Of a DNA stretch of 64,000 nt, positions 1-8,830 are shown piece by piece; within the stretch, counting starts at the first letter, position 1; each line of letters begins with the position of its first letter. The translations under genes and the position numbers were made by a program. The notes below the pieces were generated by a model. That model made no database searches. It worked only from the letters and a program-made list of their open reading frames with translations, and was not told the DNA's origin. Source of the stretch: Phenylobacterium sp. (lineage in GTDB: Bacteria; Pseudomonadota; Alphaproteobacteria; Caulobacterales; Caulobacteraceae); contig JADBYZ010000001.1 of the NCBI GenBank assembly GCA_020402745.1, forward strand, positions 1-64,000, given 5' to 3'.

Positions 1-66
1 AAGGTGCGGCTCTATCGCCGACCACTCCGCATCCGAAAGCCAATAAACCTGCTTGCGCTTCGTCAT
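1..66 (-). CDS. IS5-family transposase, N-terminal part (runs off left edge)
   Basis: Minus-strand frame beginning with ATG at 66-64 and continuing past base 1, so only 22 codons are visible. It reads MTKRKQVYWLSDAEWSAIEP, and the LSDAEW..IEPHL pattern is typical of the N-terminal domain of IS5/IS4-type transposases (DUF4096-like). A good ribosome site (GGGAGG, seen on the minus strand about 8 bases before ATG) supports a real start. The element end probably lies just upstream, near the CTAG at 134-137, because IS5 relatives often insert at CTAG/TA targets; this end is inferred. Whether the rest of the element is intact cannot be seen. Confidence 0.75.
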   Translation of the reverse strand, partial: MTKRKQVYWLSDAEWSAIEPHL

Positions 67-137
67 CCGGGCTACCTCCCGGAATCTCAGAATCAGCCTT
101 CGGCCACCCGCGCAAGCTGATTGAGTACGAACCCTAG

Positions 138-240
138 AGCCCGGCATCATGGGGATCTGGACCTTGCGGTTGGCCTTCGAAGGGATGCAAGGGGTGATGC
201 CCATGTCGATGAGCGCCTGGTCTTGAGCCTCGGCTAGGCC
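138..240 (-). pseudogene. IS5-family transposase scar (C-terminal half fragment)
   Basis: On the minus strand the frame reads ALIDMGITPCIPSKANRKVQ, matching the conserved IS5-type stretch in which a GITPCIP..KNRK motif follows the second catalytic region. There is no start, and similarity fades after the IP that follows. It is a fragment of an older element that lies directly beside the transposase at 1-66. The two pieces happen to share a frame but belong to different parts of the protein. The motif CCCTAG occurs at both borders (132-137 and 245-250), compatible with insertion or excision events. Confidence 0.6.
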
Positions 241-246
241 AAAACC

Positions 247-1755
247 CTAGGTGGCGCTCGCAGGTGGTGCGCCGGCCATAACCCGGGCGATATCGAGGTC
301 GGGGTCTAGGCCGACGGCGCGCATCAGCTCGGCCCGCCTGGGTCCGGCCTTGGGCGGGTAGACCTCGGCCTTCGCCGCCTTCGGCGTCATCCAGTGCAGC
401 AGGACCTTACCGAGATTGACGGGCCGCTTCAGCCAGGCTGACGGGTGCTCCAGCATGTGGAATCCCCGCAACGCCGCGCGCAGGAGGTCTGGATCCGAGC
501 GGATGGCGATGGCCACGCCATCCTCGGCGAAGCTCTTCAGGATGCGGCTGCGCAGGCCCGGCCGGTGATGCGGGTCCAGGGCCTGCCGGGCGCGTCGCAC
601 GGCTACCCGGTCATCCTTCTGCATGGTGTCGAAGAAGGGGAGGATCTCCCGCTTGAGGCCGGCCTCGTAGGCGAACAGGCGCGCGGCGGGGTCCGGGTCC
701 GCCTCCAGGGCGTCGCGAAGGAGGGTGGCGCTGACCGCCGCGAAGGCGCAGCCCCGACCATAGAGGGGGTTGGTGCGGATCAGGCTGTCCCCCACGGCGA
801 AGAAGCCCAGGACCGCCGCCTTGCCGTCCGCCACCAGTGTGCGCCAGCGGCTCTTCAGGTCCCCCATCCCATAGACCTTGCTGACCGCCTCGGTCCGCTC
901 CGGCTCAAGCCAGGGGCGCATGCCGGGAATCTCGCGGCAGATGCCGTCGAAGATGGCGGGATCAACGATGGTCTTGCGGATCTCCAACTCGATCTCGGGC
1001 ACGCACAGGGTGATGGAGAAGCATCCATTGTCGGCCGGGAAGACGCCGAACTTGATGAAGCCGAGATCCCCGGTGGCGGGGGCGCCGCCCCTGGGAGGTT
1101 CGACCTGGCCGGGGCGCAGGCGGTAGTGGCGGGTGAAGTACAGGATACCGGCGTCCTCGGCCGTCTCGCCGACTTGAACGCCGAGGTCCGCCAGCTGGTC
1201 GAAGGCCGACGATGTGCGCCCGCTGGCGTCGACCACCAGGTCGGCCGCCACCGTCTCGCCGCCCCTGAGCCGAACGCCCGTCACCTTGCGCGGGGCGTCC
1301 CCCGAGGCTTCGAGCCCCTCGACGAAGGCTTCACTGTGGATCTCGACATTCGGCATGGCCTCGACATACCGCCGGATCACCAGCTCCAGCGTGGTCCTGC
1401 GGCTCGTGAGGACCACCAGGTCGGCGTCATCGGGTCGGGGGGTCCAGCGCTTGCGATGGCGGTCGGTCAGCATGCCGTCCAGGCCCAGTTCCCGGCAGCC
1501 CGCGGCGTTCAGGGCCTCCAGCAGGGCGGGGTGCTCATCCCGGATAATGCCGCGCAGCCGGGCGAGGAAGGCGTGGCTGTGACGCAGATGGGTGACGCCC
1601 CGGTGGGCCCAGTCCGTGAACGCCTCGTCGGCATCCCCGGGCGGCGGCGGCGGATCGCGGTCCAGCAGGGTGACCCGGCGCCCTGTCGGGGCCAGGGCCA
1701 GGGCGGTCCAGAGGCCGGCCATGCCGGCTCCGATGACGGCGACGGATTCAGTCAT
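247..1755 (-). CDS. FAD-dependent oxidoreductase (monooxygenase-like)
   Basis: 502 residues. The N-terminus carries the dinucleotide-binding motif GAGMAG (residues 9-14) after a beta strand, and a second FAD-contact region (VGDSLIRTNPLYGRGCAF) lies near residues 320-345, as in the p-hydroxybenzoate hydroxylase/geranylgeranyl reductase superfamily. No tryptophan-halogenase WxWxIP motif is seen, so a monooxygenase or dehydrogenase is more likely. The substrate is unknown. The start lies 1 base after the stop of the upstream DsbA-like gene, so the two are cotranscribed. The stop codon sits exactly at the border with IS-derived sequence, so the original C-terminus may have been altered, although the length is normal. 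Confidence 0.8.
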   Translation of the reverse strand: MTESVAVIGAGMAGLWTALALAPTGRRVTLLDRDPPPPPGDADEAFTDWAHRGVTHLRHSHAFLARLRGIIRDEHPALLEALNAAGCRELGLDGMLTDRHRKRWTPRPDDADLVVLTSRRTTLELVIRRYVEAMPNVEIHSEAFVEGLEASGDAPRKVTGVRLRGGETVAADLVVDASGRTSSAFDQLADLGVQVGETAEDAGILYFTRHYRLRPGQVEPPRGGAPATGDLGFIKFGVFPADNGCFSITLCVPEIELEIRKTIVDPAIFDGICREIPGMRPWLEPERTEAVSKVYGMGDLKSRWRTLVADGKAAVLGFFAVGDSLIRTNPLYGRGCAFAAVSATLLRDALEADPDPAARLFAYEAGLKREILPFFDTMQKDDRVAVRRARQALDPHHRPGLRSRILKSFAEDGVAIAIRSDPDLLRAALRGFHMLEHPSAWLKRPVNLGKVLLHWMTPKAAKAEVYPPKAGPRRAELMRAVGLDPDLDIARVMAGAPPASAT

Positions 1756-1756
1756 G

Positions 1757-2482
1757 CTATTCAGGTCTCTTGAGGGGGCCGCGACGGGCGTCTTCTATGG
1801 CGGCCTTGAGGGCCTCCAGGTCGGCGCCAGGGATGAGTCGGTCTCCCACGATAAAGGCGGGGGTGCCTTCGATGCGAAGGTTCTGGGCGAGCTGCCGGGT
1901 GTCGGCCAGATGGCGGGTGATGGCCTCGTCCTTCAGCGCCGAAGCGACCGCACCCGATTTGACGCCTGCGGCGGCCGCCAGGCGGAGAATGGCGGCCTCG
2001 TTCAGCGTCCTTTCCTCCATGAGGGCCTGATGAAAGCCGAGGCCCGCCGCGCGGCCGGCTGGCGTCAACGCCACCCTGGCGGCGAGGTCCGAAGCCCCGC
2101 CGAATATCGGGAACTCTTTCAGGACAAGGCGGATGTCCGGATTCTCCCGGACCAGAGCGGTGAGCTGGGGGGTGATCGTCTTGCAGTATCCACAGCGATA
2201 GTCGAAGAACTCGACCACCGTGATCTTCCCGTTGGGATTGAACACCACGTCCCGGGGATCGCGCTCCAGGGCGGCCCGGTTCGCAGCGATGGCCTTGCGG
2301 GCATCCTCTGACTGCTGGGCGAGAGTCTTTTCCTGAAGTTTTGTAGCCATCTCCTCCAGAAGCTCTGGGTGCGCCAGAAGATACCCACGAATCTGATCGC
2401 CAAACATGGCGTCAAAGGCCTTCTGGCATCCCGTCAGCATGAGGCTGCAGGCAACGAGGGCCACGATCGGAATGAGCTTCAT
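1757..2482 (-). CDS. DsbA-family thiol:disulfide oxidoreductase, lipoprotein
   Basis: 241 residues. Residues 1-19 form a lipoprotein signal ending in the lipobox LTGC (Cys19), so the protein is probably anchored in the periplasm. A helical linker precedes a thioredoxin fold with the redox motif CGYC (residues 97-100) and a TP cis-proline signature (IEGTPAF) near residue 205. This is the layout of DsbA/Com1-like thioredoxin-4 proteins with an N-terminal disordered or helical segment. It is the first gene of a two-gene unit with the FAD enzyme. The pair is bracketed by IS5 transposase scars, so it may be mobile or accessory. Whether it oxidises or isomerises disulfides cannot be told from sequence. 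Confidence 0.88.
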   Translation of the reverse strand: MKLIPIVALVACSLMLTGCQKAFDAMFGDQIRGYLLAHPELLEEMATKLQEKTLAQQSEDARKAIAANRAALERDPRDVVFNPNGKITVVEFFDYRCGYCKTITPQLTALVRENPDIRLVLKEFPIFGGASDLAARVALTPAGRAAGLGFHQALMEERTLNEAAILRLAAAAGVKSGAVASALKDEAITRHLADTRQLAQNLRIEGTPAFIVGDRLIPGADLEALKAAIEDARRGPLKRPE

Positions 2483-2539
2483 GGGGGCAACATAGGGGGC
2501 ATGAGGGCGGTGTGAAGTGTAAGGTTCAGAACTCCTCGA

Positions 2540-2917
2540 TTATAGCCAGAAGATGACGGCTGCTGCGATGCAGATTGCGGACATGAATGTGATCGCGCTT
2601 CGGTCTTAGCATGTGTGGATGGGCCGCCGGTCCCTGATCCCGCGCTCGGTCAAGGCCAGGGGGAAGCCGTCACACTCATCACCCTCGTGCGCCTGCGCGG
2701 CGAAGATCTTGTTGGACACGCCCAGCCGGCTCCAACGGATGAAGTGATCATCGATCGTCCTGTGCGGACCATATTTCTTCGGCGCGCCGCGCCAGCGCTG
2801 GCCGTTTCGGATCACGAAGACGATCCCTGAGATCACCCTTCGGCCATCAACCCGCACAACCCCATGCGACAGCCGAGAGCAGGGCGCAGTTCGGCGCATC
2901 TGCACCACCGTGAGCCA
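2540..2917 (-). pseudogene. Degenerate IS5-family transposase with internal deletion
   Basis: Reading the minus strand from 2917, the frame resembles an IS5 (IS427-type) transposase N-terminus: RVDGRRVISGIVFVIRNGQR, then a WRGAPKKYGPH..FIRWSRLGV segment. Near 2690 it jumps to material resembling the protein end: IHTC, an in-frame TAA near 2607, then FMSAICIAAAVIFWL and a final TAA at 2542-2540. The middle third with its catalytic residues is missing and the stop replaces the usual arginine-tyrosine-aspartate stretch. A clear start is absent. The stretch 2483-3046 holds nothing else I can support. Confidence 0.75.
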
Positions 2918-3046
2918 TCCAATGGGGCCTGGGCCTATGGCCTTTCCCTTCAGACGGAATGTCTGAAGGAGAAAAACAGGCTCTAACTCCAAGAAGTGAG
3001 ATCATGCTTCGATCCGACAACCGGTTCCCACTCATCGGAACAGAAT

Positions 3047-4438
3047 CTAGTCGTCGCCCCGAACGTTGCGGACCTGGCGATCGTTCTCGGTGGCGAGGAC
3101 AATGTCGTTGGCCCGCCGCCACTCCGGCGTATTCCGTTCCAGCAGCTCGCGGGCCCGCAAGGCAAAGATCAGGGCCTGTCGGCGGTCGCCTTCGATGTAG
3201 TTATACTCGGCGGTGGCGTAGCGAGCGAGGCCGTCCCGTCCGCGGGAGTCATAGGCTTGGGCCAGGAGCCGCCAGGCGACCGAGTTCTGGTCGTCCTGAC
3301 CGACGGCGATCTTGAGCTCGCCGATGCCGTCCTCGACCTTGGAGGGGTCGGGCAGAGCGATCAGGGTTTGCCCGAGATTCACCCGCAACAAGGGGGCGTC
3401 CGGTTTGAGGGACACCGAGCGGCGTTGCGGCGCCTCGGCCTCCACCGTCCGACCGAACTCGAACAGTATCTGGCCCTTCAATTCCCATAGGTAGGGATTG
3501 TCCGGTTGTTCGGCCAACAGGGCGTCGATGAGCTTCAGTGCGCGGTCCGGCTCTTTCAGCTGGTACTGGGCGATGGCGCAGGCGTAACGCGTCGGATAGT
3601 CCGCGTTCGGCTCAGCGCACTTCACCACAGCCAGACCTGGATTGATGAAACCGTGGAGCTTGGCCTTCATAATCGCATGCCGGCGAAGGCTCTCCGGACT
3701 GTCGGGGGTGTTGAAGTTTGGCTGACGTTCGACCCGCGCCCTCAGGGCGTCAATCCGGCTGGAGCTGAGGGGGTGGCTGCGGAAGTAGCCGAAGCGGCGA
3801 GCCTCTGCGAAGACCTCCTGATAGCGGAAATTGTCGAAGAAGTTAACCAGTCCGCGGCCTGAGAGCCCCGCGGCTTCCAGGTATGAGGCTCCCGCCTGGT
3901 CCGCGCGGCTTTCTTGCTCCCGACTGTATCCCATGGCGCCGAGCGCTCCGAAGAAGCCGGCATTCGACGCCATCACCGCCCCAGCCTCGACGTTCCCGGC
4001 GAGAGCCGCCAGAACGCCCAGGCCCATTGTGAGAAGAAAGGGCCTCAGGCCTGCCTGACTCATCTCACCTGAGCGCGCCGAATGCCCCCCCGCCAGGTGG
4101 GCCACCTCGTGGGCGATGACGCCCTGCAATTCATTCGGCGACTTGGACTCAAGAATCAGACCCGTGAAGATTGCCATCACGCCCGGGCCAGCGAAGGCGT
4201 TGAGATCCTTGGAGCCGATCAGCAGAATTCGGATCGAACTGGATTCCAGACCCGCCACCTTGAACAGCGGCTCGGATTCGAGGCGCAGAATCTCCTCGAT
4301 CTCGGTATCCCGGATCAGGGTCATGGGCGCGCTTTGCGCCATGGCGGGCGCCGGTGTCAGAAGAGGGGTCAGGGCGGCGATCAGGCACACGGCCGCCGCC
4401 GCTGCCTTTCTGAGATGCGCAGTGCGGCGGTCGCCCAT
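3047..4438 (-). CDS. M48-family metalloprotease with TPR-like C-terminus (BepA-like)
   Basis: 463 residues. A hydrophobic signal peptide (about residues 12-34, ending AMA) directs it to the periplasm. The zinc motif HEVAH is at residues 110-114 and the third ligand motif ExxxD at residues 176-180 (ESRAD). After about residue 260 the sequence becomes helical with repeated alanine/leucine spacing, consistent with TPR repeats. This is the architecture of BepA/YfgC, a periplasmic protease that helps assemble or remove misassembled outer-membrane proteins such as LptD. It lies about 50 bases downstream of rne on the same strand but has its own start region. Orthology to BepA is inferred from domain order. 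Confidence 0.88.
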   Translation of the reverse strand: MGDRRTAHLRKAAAAAVCLIAALTPLLTPAPAMAQSAPMTLIRDTEIEEILRLESEPLFKVAGLESSSIRILLIGSKDLNAFAGPGVMAIFTGLILESKSPNELQGVIAHEVAHLAGGHSARSGEMSQAGLRPFLLTMGLGVLAALAGNVEAGAVMASNAGFFGALGAMGYSREQESRADQAGASYLEAAGLSGRGLVNFFDNFRYQEVFAEARRFGYFRSHPLSSSRIDALRARVERQPNFNTPDSPESLRRHAIMKAKLHGFINPGLAVVKCAEPNADYPTRYACAIAQYQLKEPDRALKLIDALLAEQPDNPYLWELKGQILFEFGRTVEAEAPQRRSVSLKPDAPLLRVNLGQTLIALPDPSKVEDGIGELKIAVGQDDQNSVAWRLLAQAYDSRGRDGLARYATAEYNYIEGDRRQALIFALRARELLERNTPEWRRANDIVLATENDRQVRNVRGDD

Positions 4439-4485
4439 GGCGAGTCTCCTCGTTAAGCGCCCCCAGCCGGGTTCAGGCTAGCCGG

Positions 4486-7134
4486 TCAGCCCCGTCGCCA
4501 CCAGCCCTTACGCGGCTGAGGGGGCGAGGCGGTGATCTCCGACGGATCGGGTTCCCGAACCGAAATCGCTTCCGGCTCGACCGGCGCAGCCTCCGCTCCC
4601 GCCGGCTCTGTGGCCTGCTGATGCGGGGTCACGGGAGGTGCGGCCTCGGACGCCGACGCCGAAGCGGATTCGGTCTCGCCCTTTATCGCGCGGGCGCGGG
4701 TGCGACGGGCGCGGGTCGGCTTCTCGGGGGCCTCGGGCTCCGGCTGCAGGGTCTCGACGGGCTCCGGCGCCTTGTCCTCAATCTCGGCTGGCTTGGATTC
4801 GACCGGCTCTGCAAGGATTCTGGCGTCCGTCACGGCCACTGCGGCTTCCACGGTCTCTGACCGGCGACCTCTGGCTCGAGCCCTTCGGGCCCGCGGGGGT
4901 TTGTCGGTTCCGGCCTCGGGCAGCTCTACCCAGATGTCGACGGCGGGCGCCTCGGGCGCGGCGGGAAGAGCGAAGGCCTCGCCCGGAGCACGCGGGGTTT
5001 CGGCCGGCCTGCGGGCGTCCTGCGACGGGTCAAACCAGATGAAGGGATCATCCTCATAGGGCACCCAGGGACGGGTCCAGGCATAGGCGTCCTGTGGGCG
5101 CCCATCGTCCCGGGAACGGCGTCCGCCCCGTCTCCCACGGCGCCGGCGCCGGCCGCCCAGACCGTCATCGTCATCCTCCGCACGCGCCTCGGCGGGTTCC
5201 TCTCCCTCGACGGCGGCCGGTCGAGGCTCACCGTCGCGACGTCCCCGACGCCGACGGCGGCGTCCCCGACGGTCGCTGCGATCCTCGCGTCCGTCATCAC
5301 CATCGGCGGACTCCTGTTTCCGGGCGACGGTCTTCTTGGAGCGGTCCTCGTCGTCCTCGTCGTTCTCGTCATCGTGCTCCAAGGCGACGTCGTCGTCTTC
5401 TTCCTCCTCCTCCTCCTCAAAGACATCGAGGTCTTCATCGGCGGGGACGTAGGGCTCCAGCGACTTTCGGGGGGCGAGGACATCGGCCGGCCTCGCCTCA
5501 TCTGAAGTCCGCTCTATGGCATAGCCGGCGTGCGGCAGGGTTTCGTCCACGACCACTGAGACAAAGACGCCCTGGTCAGCATGGAGCCGGGCGAGGTGTC
5601 CGCGCTTTTCGTTCAGTATGTAGAGGGCCACCGCTCTGGGTGCGCGAAGAGAAACCTCGCCGGCGCCCTTCAGAGCCTCCATCTCGACAGCGCGAAGGGC
5701 GCCGAGGGCGCTCGACTCCACGGAGCGCACCCGACCTGTGCCCGCGCAGTGTTCACAGACGTGGGTGGTGCCTTCCAGCAGGCTGGAGCGCCGGCGCTGA
5801 CGCGACAGTTCCATCAGGCCGAAGCTGGAGATGCGGCCGACCTGGATCCGGGCTCGGTCTTCCTTGAGGGCGTCCTTGAGCTTCTTCTCGACCGCGCGAT
5901 TGTTCTTCGACTCATCCATGTCGATGAAGTCGATGACGACCAGCCCGGCGAGGTCGCGCAGCCGCAGCTGGCGGGCGGCCTCTTCGGCGGCCTCCAGGTT
6001 GGTCCTCAGCGCCGTCGCCTCGACATTCCTCTCACGGGTGGCGCGGCCGGAGTTCACGTCGATGGCCACCAGGGCCTCGGTCTGGTTGATGACGAGGTAG
6101 CCGCCTGACTTCAGCGGCGTCACCGGCGAATAGATCTGCGCCAGGTGATCTTCCACGCGGTGCTTTACGAACAGCGGTGTCGGCTCGCGATAAGCCTGAA
6201 CCTTCCGTGCCTGTGACGGCATCAGCATCCGCATGAAGTCCCGGGCCTCACGGAATCCCGCCTCGCCCTCTACGAGAACTTCGTCGATGTCCTTGTCGTA
6301 GAGATCGCGGATGGTCCGCTTCACCAAGTCTTCCTCCTCATAAATGAGTGAGGGGGCGACCGAATGCAGGGTGGTTTCGCGGATGTTCTCCCACAGTCTC
6401 AGCAGATAGTCATAGTCGCGCTTGATCTCGGCCTTGGTGCGCTTGGCGCCTGCGGTGCGAACGATAAGGCCCATACCTTCCGGAACATCGAGGCCCTGGA
6501 CCACAGCCTTCAACCGCTTGCGGTCAGTGGCCGAGGTGATCTTTCGGGAGATACCGCCTCCGCGGGCGGTGTTCGGCATCAGAACGCAGTACCGGCCGGC
6601 CAGAGACAGGTAGGTGGTGAGGGCGGCGCCCTTGTTTCCACGCTCCTCCTTGACGACCTGCACCAGCATGATCTGCCGGCGACGGATGACTTCCTGGATT
6701 TTGTAGCGGCGCATCAGCCTCCGGCGACGACGGGCGAGCTCTTCCTCCATGCCATCATCGTCGTCACCCGAAAGGGTTTCGGCAGTCTCCTCGCCATCCT
6801 CGTCGGCCTCCCGGCCGTGGGGCGCCTCGACCTCATCGTCGTCTTCATCCGCGGCCTCCTCAGCCATCAGAGCCTCCCGATCGGCGACCGGTATCTGATA
6901 GTAATCGGGATGAATCTCGTTGAAGGCGAGGAATCCGTGGCGATTGCCGCCGTACTCGATGAAGGCCGCCTGGAGCGAGGGTTCGACCCGCGTCACCTTG
7001 GCGAGATAGATGTTTCCTCTGAGCTGTTTGTGGCTCTGGCTTTCGAAATCGAACTCTTCAATGCGATTTCCGTCGATCACCGCCACGCGCGTTTCTTCGG
7101 CGTGTGCGGCGTCGATGAGCATCTTCTTTGACAT
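4486..7134 (-). CDS. rne: Ribonuclease E
   Basis: 882 residues from the ATG at 7134-7132, preceded by GGAG; the reading frame stays open 83 codons further upstream but that part has no family similarity. The endonuclease sets mRNA decay and rRNA processing and scaffolds the degradosome. The N-terminal S1 domain is interrupted by an acidic insert (about residues 91-132), as in Caulobacter RNase E. Catalytic aspartates fit D359 (AIDVNSGR) and D402 (VIDFIDMD). The zinc-link is CEHC (460-463). The C-terminal third is disordered, with acidic blocks and arginine-rich patches that bind RNA and support condensate formation in Caulobacter. It ends in PRKGWWRRG; a GWW-type tail is the known PNPase-binding motif in Caulobacter. 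Confidence 0.97.
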   Translation of the reverse strand: MSKKMLIDAAHAEETRVAVIDGNRIEEFDFESQSHKQLRGNIYLAKVTRVEPSLQAAFIEYGGNRHGFLAFNEIHPDYYQIPVADREALMAEEAADEDDDEVEAPHGREADEDGEETAETLSGDDDDGMEEELARRRRRLMRRYKIQEVIRRRQIMLVQVVKEERGNKGAALTTYLSLAGRYCVLMPNTARGGGISRKITSATDRKRLKAVVQGLDVPEGMGLIVRTAGAKRTKAEIKRDYDYLLRLWENIRETTLHSVAPSLIYEEEDLVKRTIRDLYDKDIDEVLVEGEAGFREARDFMRMLMPSQARKVQAYREPTPLFVKHRVEDHLAQIYSPVTPLKSGGYLVINQTEALVAIDVNSGRATRERNVEATALRTNLEAAEEAARQLRLRDLAGLVVIDFIDMDESKNNRAVEKKLKDALKEDRARIQVGRISSFGLMELSRQRRRSSLLEGTTHVCEHCAGTGRVRSVESSALGALRAVEMEALKGAGEVSLRAPRAVALYILNEKRGHLARLHADQGVFVSVVVDETLPHAGYAIERTSDEARPADVLAPRKSLEPYVPADEDLDVFEEEEEEEDDDVALEHDDENDEDDEDRSKKTVARKQESADGDDGREDRSDRRGRRRRRRGRRDGEPRPAAVEGEEPAEARAEDDDDGLGGRRRRRGRRGGRRSRDDGRPQDAYAWTRPWVPYEDDPFIWFDPSQDARRPAETPRAPGEAFALPAAPEAPAVDIWVELPEAGTDKPPRARRARARGRRSETVEAAVAVTDARILAEPVESKPAEIEDKAPEPVETLQPEPEAPEKPTRARRTRARAIKGETESASASASEAAPPVTPHQQATEPAGAEAAPVEPEAISVREPDPSEITASPPQPRKGWWRRG

Positions 7135-7491
7135 AAAAGTCTCCGCGGCGCGCCACAGGGTCTTGACCCGGGCTGCACCCATTGAGGCGAGGACGGCGCG
7201 AGAGGTCGAACGGCGCGTGTTGAACGCGGATTCCAACCAGCCGGGTAATGGCTCGAGCTGCGCAGCCCATGGCGTGTTTCCAAGTTGCGGACGCTCGCCG
7301 TCCGCAGCGGGAGCCTTGCGTCTGCCGGGCGCTTTGCCCCAGGCAGGCCGCCAAAGGCCCTGTACCCGACCATACCTCAGCACGACCGGAACCCGCCAAA
7401 TGCCGCAAAATCATCCGGGACGCCAGCAAAAGATAAGAATCGTCTGGCTAGGAGTTTGCCTTAACGATTTCTCTACACCCTGCCGTTAGCG
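7135..7491. other. Divergent intergenic region, rne leader and amiC upstream
   Basis: A 357-base gap between divergent rne and amiC. It should contain both promoters and the rne 5' leader. RNase E leaders are autoregulatory in enterobacteria, and about 250 bases are available here. I see no convincing -35/-10 pair on either strand. The fragment CTTAACGATTT near 7462-7472 resembles half of a CtrA site (TTAA-N7-TTAA) but the second half is missing. Confidence 0.4.
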
Positions 7492-8733
7492 ATGTTTTCC
7501 GCCGCAGCAGGCGGGCGCAACGGACGAAGTCGCTTAATGTGGATATCTGACAGGCGATGGGCGGGTAGGCGGGTTCTCCTGGGTTTGTCTGGGTGGCTCT
7601 TGCTGTTGTGGCCTTCTGCGTCGCTCGCCCAGGCCAGCGATCTCACGTCGGTCCGCTTTGGCGGGAACCGCGAAGCCACCCGTTTGGTGGTTGATCTCTC
7701 GAGCGAAACCAGCGGACGGATTGTTTCAGAGTCCGCAGGGCGGCTCATTTTTGATCTGTCCGGTTTGACCTTGGCCGAACCTCTGCGGGGCGGCGGGCAG
7801 GGGCTGGTCAAGGCCTGGAGCGCCGCGCCGCGGCCGGGTGGAGTTCGTCTGACTGTAGAGACCTCGGAAAGCGTCCGGGTCCAGCGGCGGTTTCTGCTGC
7901 CGCCAGGGGAGGGCGCTCCGGGGTTCAGATACGTCATCGACCTCGCGCCCGCCGCTTCCCGCACGGACTCGACCGACGTGGCGAAAGCACAGTTGACGTC
8001 ACTCAAGGCGCCGGCGTCGACCTCGTCCCGAAAGGCGACGCGGGCGCGCACAGACAGCCGGCGGATCATCGTCATCGACGCAGGGCACGGCGGGAGGGAC
8101 CCTGGCGCTCTTGGCGGCGATCAGCATGAGAAAGACATAACGCTCGCCGCGGCCCGGAGCCTCCGGGACCGACTCGAGCGAACAGGTCGTTATCGCGTGG
8201 TCATGACCCGGGACCGGGATGTCTATGTCTCTCTCGAGGCGAGGGTCCAGATCGCCCGGAAGGCCAATGCCGACCTCTTCATTTCCCTCCATGCCGACGC
8301 CGGCCGTGATGAGTCTGTGCGAGGCGCGAGCGTCTATACCCTGTCCGAACAGGCCGTTGGCCGTTCCGCCCGGCTCGTCACTCGAGATGACTGGTTCATG
8401 AAAACGGGGCATCACTCCGACCAGAGCGTCTCCGGCATCCTGTTCGATCTCACCCAACGCGCCACGAAGAACCGCTCCGCCACCTTCGCAAGGATTCTCC
8501 TGGACGAGATTGAGGATGAACAGGCTCTCCTGCGTCGCAGCCATCGAGAGGCGGGATTGGCTGTTCTTCTGGCGCCGGACGTCCCGGCTGTCCTTCTTGA
8601 GATGGGGTTCATCACCAATCCCGACGACCAGGCTTTCCTGGCGGACCCAGCCTCCCGCAACAGGCTGGTCGGCGCGGTCGCCTCGGCGATCGAGACCTAC
8701 TTCAGAGGCGATGTGAGGGTGGCCTCACGCTAG
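7492..8733 (+). CDS. amiC: N-acetylmuramoyl-L-alanine amidase (AMIN + Amidase_3)
   Basis: 413 residues from the first ATG; a second ATG at 7537 is equally possible because neither has a clear ribosome site. A signal peptide (about residues 27-47, ending SLAQA) exports it. An AMIN domain (about 50-150) targets it to septal wall, followed by a linker and a zinc amidase domain (190-410). Metal ligands fit H199 (IDAGHGG), E213 and H267 (SLHADA); the catalytic glutamate fits E370 (LLEMGF). It cleaves the amide between MurNAc and the stem peptide during daughter-cell separation. A stretch around residues 290-345 corresponds to the regulatory helix region found in LytM-activated amidases. It is followed closely by mrcA, another wall gene. 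Confidence 0.93.
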   Translation: MFSAAAGGRNGRSRLMWISDRRWAGRRVLLGLSGWLLLLWPSASLAQASDLTSVRFGGNREATRLVVDLSSETSGRIVSESAGRLIFDLSGLTLAEPLRGGGQGLVKAWSAAPRPGGVRLTVETSESVRVQRRFLLPPGEGAPGFRYVIDLAPAASRTDSTDVAKAQLTSLKAPASTSSRKATRARTDSRRIIVIDAGHGGRDPGALGGDQHEKDITLAAARSLRDRLERTGRYRVVMTRDRDVYVSLEARVQIARKANADLFISLHADAGRDESVRGASVYTLSEQAVGRSARLVTRDDWFMKTGHHSDQSVSGILFDLTQRATKNRSATFARILLDEIEDEQALLRRSHREAGLAVLLAPDVPAVLLEMGFITNPDDQAFLADPASRNRLVGAVASAIETYFRGDVRVASR

Positions 8734-8830
8734 GTCCTGCGCTCGCCAGAATCCGACTTCCCCTTTTCCGAAACGCGCCCTAGACGAAGTAAAGAGCAGG
8801 CTCGTGGGAGCCTGCGGAGGCGTCTCTGTC

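Noticed and set aside
2606..2992. Open frame of 128 codons on the minus strand that could be called a complete gene
   Set aside because: It is the remains of an IS5 transposase; the reading frame continues past its stop into recognisable transposase tail sequence, and the start is not in family position.
7135..7383. 83-codon in-frame upstream extension of rne
   Set aside because: No family similarity and no ribosome site; the ATG at 7134 has GGAG upstream and begins the conserved RNase E N-terminus.
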